A stretch of 5,532 nucleotides of DNA from the NCBI GenBank assembly GCA_016840645.1, contig JAEORY010000302.1, positions 1 to 5,532 of the forward strand. The letters run 5' to 3'. The notes beneath the pieces were generated by a model. It was not told the DNA's origin and ran no database searches. It worked only from the letters and a program-made list of their open reading frames with translations. This document shows positions 5,043-5,532 of the stretch, in pieces (the first letter of the stretch is position 1; each line of letters begins with the position of its first letter). Both the position numbers and the translations under genes were made by a program. The stretch comes from Candidatus Borrarchaeota archaeon (GTDB taxonomy: Archaea > Asgardarchaeota > Sifarchaeia > Borrarchaeales > Borrarchaeaceae).

Positions 5043-5141
5043 AACAGGGATAGCATTAAAATCGTTATTTTAAAAAATAAGCCTATGTTATGAATAATCA
5101 TAGGCTTAGAATAGCGTCCCCAAGTGGACGGTACGCCTATC
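5043..5141. repeat. Second, inverted and expanded copy of the palindromic element
   Basis: AACAGGGATAGC (5043-5054) repeats the arm of copy 1 exactly over 12 bases. GCGTCCCC, four bases, GGACGGTAC and then CTATC (5115-5141) match the reverse complement of copy 1 (GTGTCCCC, four bases, GGACGGTTC, CTATC). In copy 1 the arm and core are 7 bases apart; here they are 63 apart, so about 56 bases sit between them, including the hairpin at 5078-5108. The right arm is eroded to 5 pairing bases. The relationship of the copies is visible directly; insertion versus assembly from two partial copies is open. Confidence 0.65.
5072..5108 (-). terminator. Hairpin with T run, intrinsic-terminator-like on the minus strand
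   Basis: TAAGCCTATG (5078-5087) pairs perfectly over 10 bases with CATAGGCTTA (5099-5108), and the 11-base loop can add TTAT/ATAA pairing. Read on the minus strand the stem is followed at once by six T residues (5077-5072). The structure fits a Rho-independent terminator, but no gene is visible upstream of it on that strand within the window, and it lies within the expanded repeat copy. It may serve a gene beyond the right edge or be part of a mobile element. Confidence 0.45.
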
Positions 5142-5264
5142 ATTTTAATTGGTGAGATAAATTATTGTATTTCATTAATATATTAAATAATGGAAAAAAC
5201 GTCTTTTAAAATATTGAGAGATAAAACTCACTCATTGTACAGCAGTGTCCTGCGAGATCTAACA

Positions 5265-5301
5265 TATCACACTTTATAAATGAGTTATTTATATCGTGAT
5301 A
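5265..5301. repeat. AT-rich nested dyad
   Basis: TATCAC (5265-5270) pairs with GTGATA (5296-5301), and inside them TATAAAT (5275-5281) pairs perfectly with ATTTATA (5287-5293) around a 5-base loop. It could be a cruciform, an RNA hairpin or an operator. No gene of convincing length flanks it. Confidence 0.4.
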
Positions 5302-5447
5302 GTTTAATAATGAATTAAATGCGCCAGATTTTCCAAGCATTAATAATCACTATAGGCTAGGTATGGGGAAAGCTGTATCAGTGAAGATTGTGTGTCGTCA
5401 GAACATACCAGACATTTGATTTGATAAATTAAGAGACACATTCTTCA

Positions 5448-5532
5448 AATTCAAACACTTTTTTTGATACAAACATTTTCCGATTCAAACGTTTTCTCTG
5501 ATTCAATGTTCGTTCTTTGATAACTTGTCTTT
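5448..5532. repeat. Degenerate tandem repeat of about 16-19 bases, cut by the right edge
   Basis: Five successive units begin at about 5448, 5466, 5482, 5500 and 5519, each resembling GATTCAAACGTTTTCT with drift. The spacing varies (18, 16, 18, 19), so the repeat is not strictly in phase with codons and lacks the identical repeats and unique spacers of a CRISPR array. A minus-strand frame of 33 codons (stop at 5429-5431) crosses it and could be the tail of a gene beyond the edge, but the repeat alone explains its composition. Confidence 0.45.

Noticed and set aside
5190..5279. 29-codon plus-strand frame beginning MEKTSFK
   Set aside because: It has no ribosome binding site and is too short, without motifs, to support.
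5448..5532. CRISPR array
   Set aside because: Units are too short, drift in sequence and length, and have no unique spacers.

Overview
The window (5532 bases) has two halves. Positions 1-3667 hold a compact, entirely minus-strand operon. Positions 3668-5532 are AT-rich, nearly gene-free sequence with one small intact gene, several gene remnants and a cluster of palindromic repeats. Nothing names the species. The Rex sequence, the Mrp/Mbh-like gene order and a relic of a common anaerobe or Acidobacteria/Deltaproteobacteria-type Ser/Thr kinase suggest a Gram-negative anaerobe, perhaps in Desulfobacterota or Syntrophia. That placement is inference with low confidence.

Operon (read right to left): rex (2966-3601), mnhE (2373-2894), mnhF (2116-2376), mnhG (1783-2115), a 79-aa DUF4040/MbhD-like subunit (1547-1786), an MbhE-MnhB fusion (864-1550), mnhC (459-836) and the first 155 codons of mnhD, which runs off the left edge (465 to 1). 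Most junctions overlap by 4-7 bases or abut. This is the membrane module of an Mrp-type multisubunit Na+/H+ antiporter, and the order matches the antiporter half of archaeal Mbh/Mbs respiratory complexes. The window ends before the genes that would separate a plain antiporter from a hydrogenase- or oxidoreductase-coupled complex.

Control: rex has a near-consensus sigma70-type promoter (3639-3667). An 18-base Rex-type operator (3609-3626) lies just downstream of the predicted start point and touches the rex ribosome binding site. I see no terminator and no convincing second promoter between rex and mnhE. The simplest reading is that Rex, the NADH/NAD+ sensor, represses itself and the sodium/proton antiporter genes together.

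Right half: a 46-residue reading frame without a start abuts the rex promoter (3690-3830) and looks like a decayed gene end. A 78-aa six-cysteine zinc-ribbon protein (4025-4261) has a strong ribosome binding site. At 4540-4632 is a broken N-terminus of a Ser/Thr protein kinase, still showing its glycine loop but with an in-frame stop. Beyond it are two truncated-looking small plus-strand frames, a nested palindromic element (4914-4965), a related inverted copy with a roughly 56-base insertion (5043-5141), a hairpin resembling a minus-strand terminator, an AT-rich nested dyad, and a degenerate 16-19 base tandem repeat that runs off the right edge.
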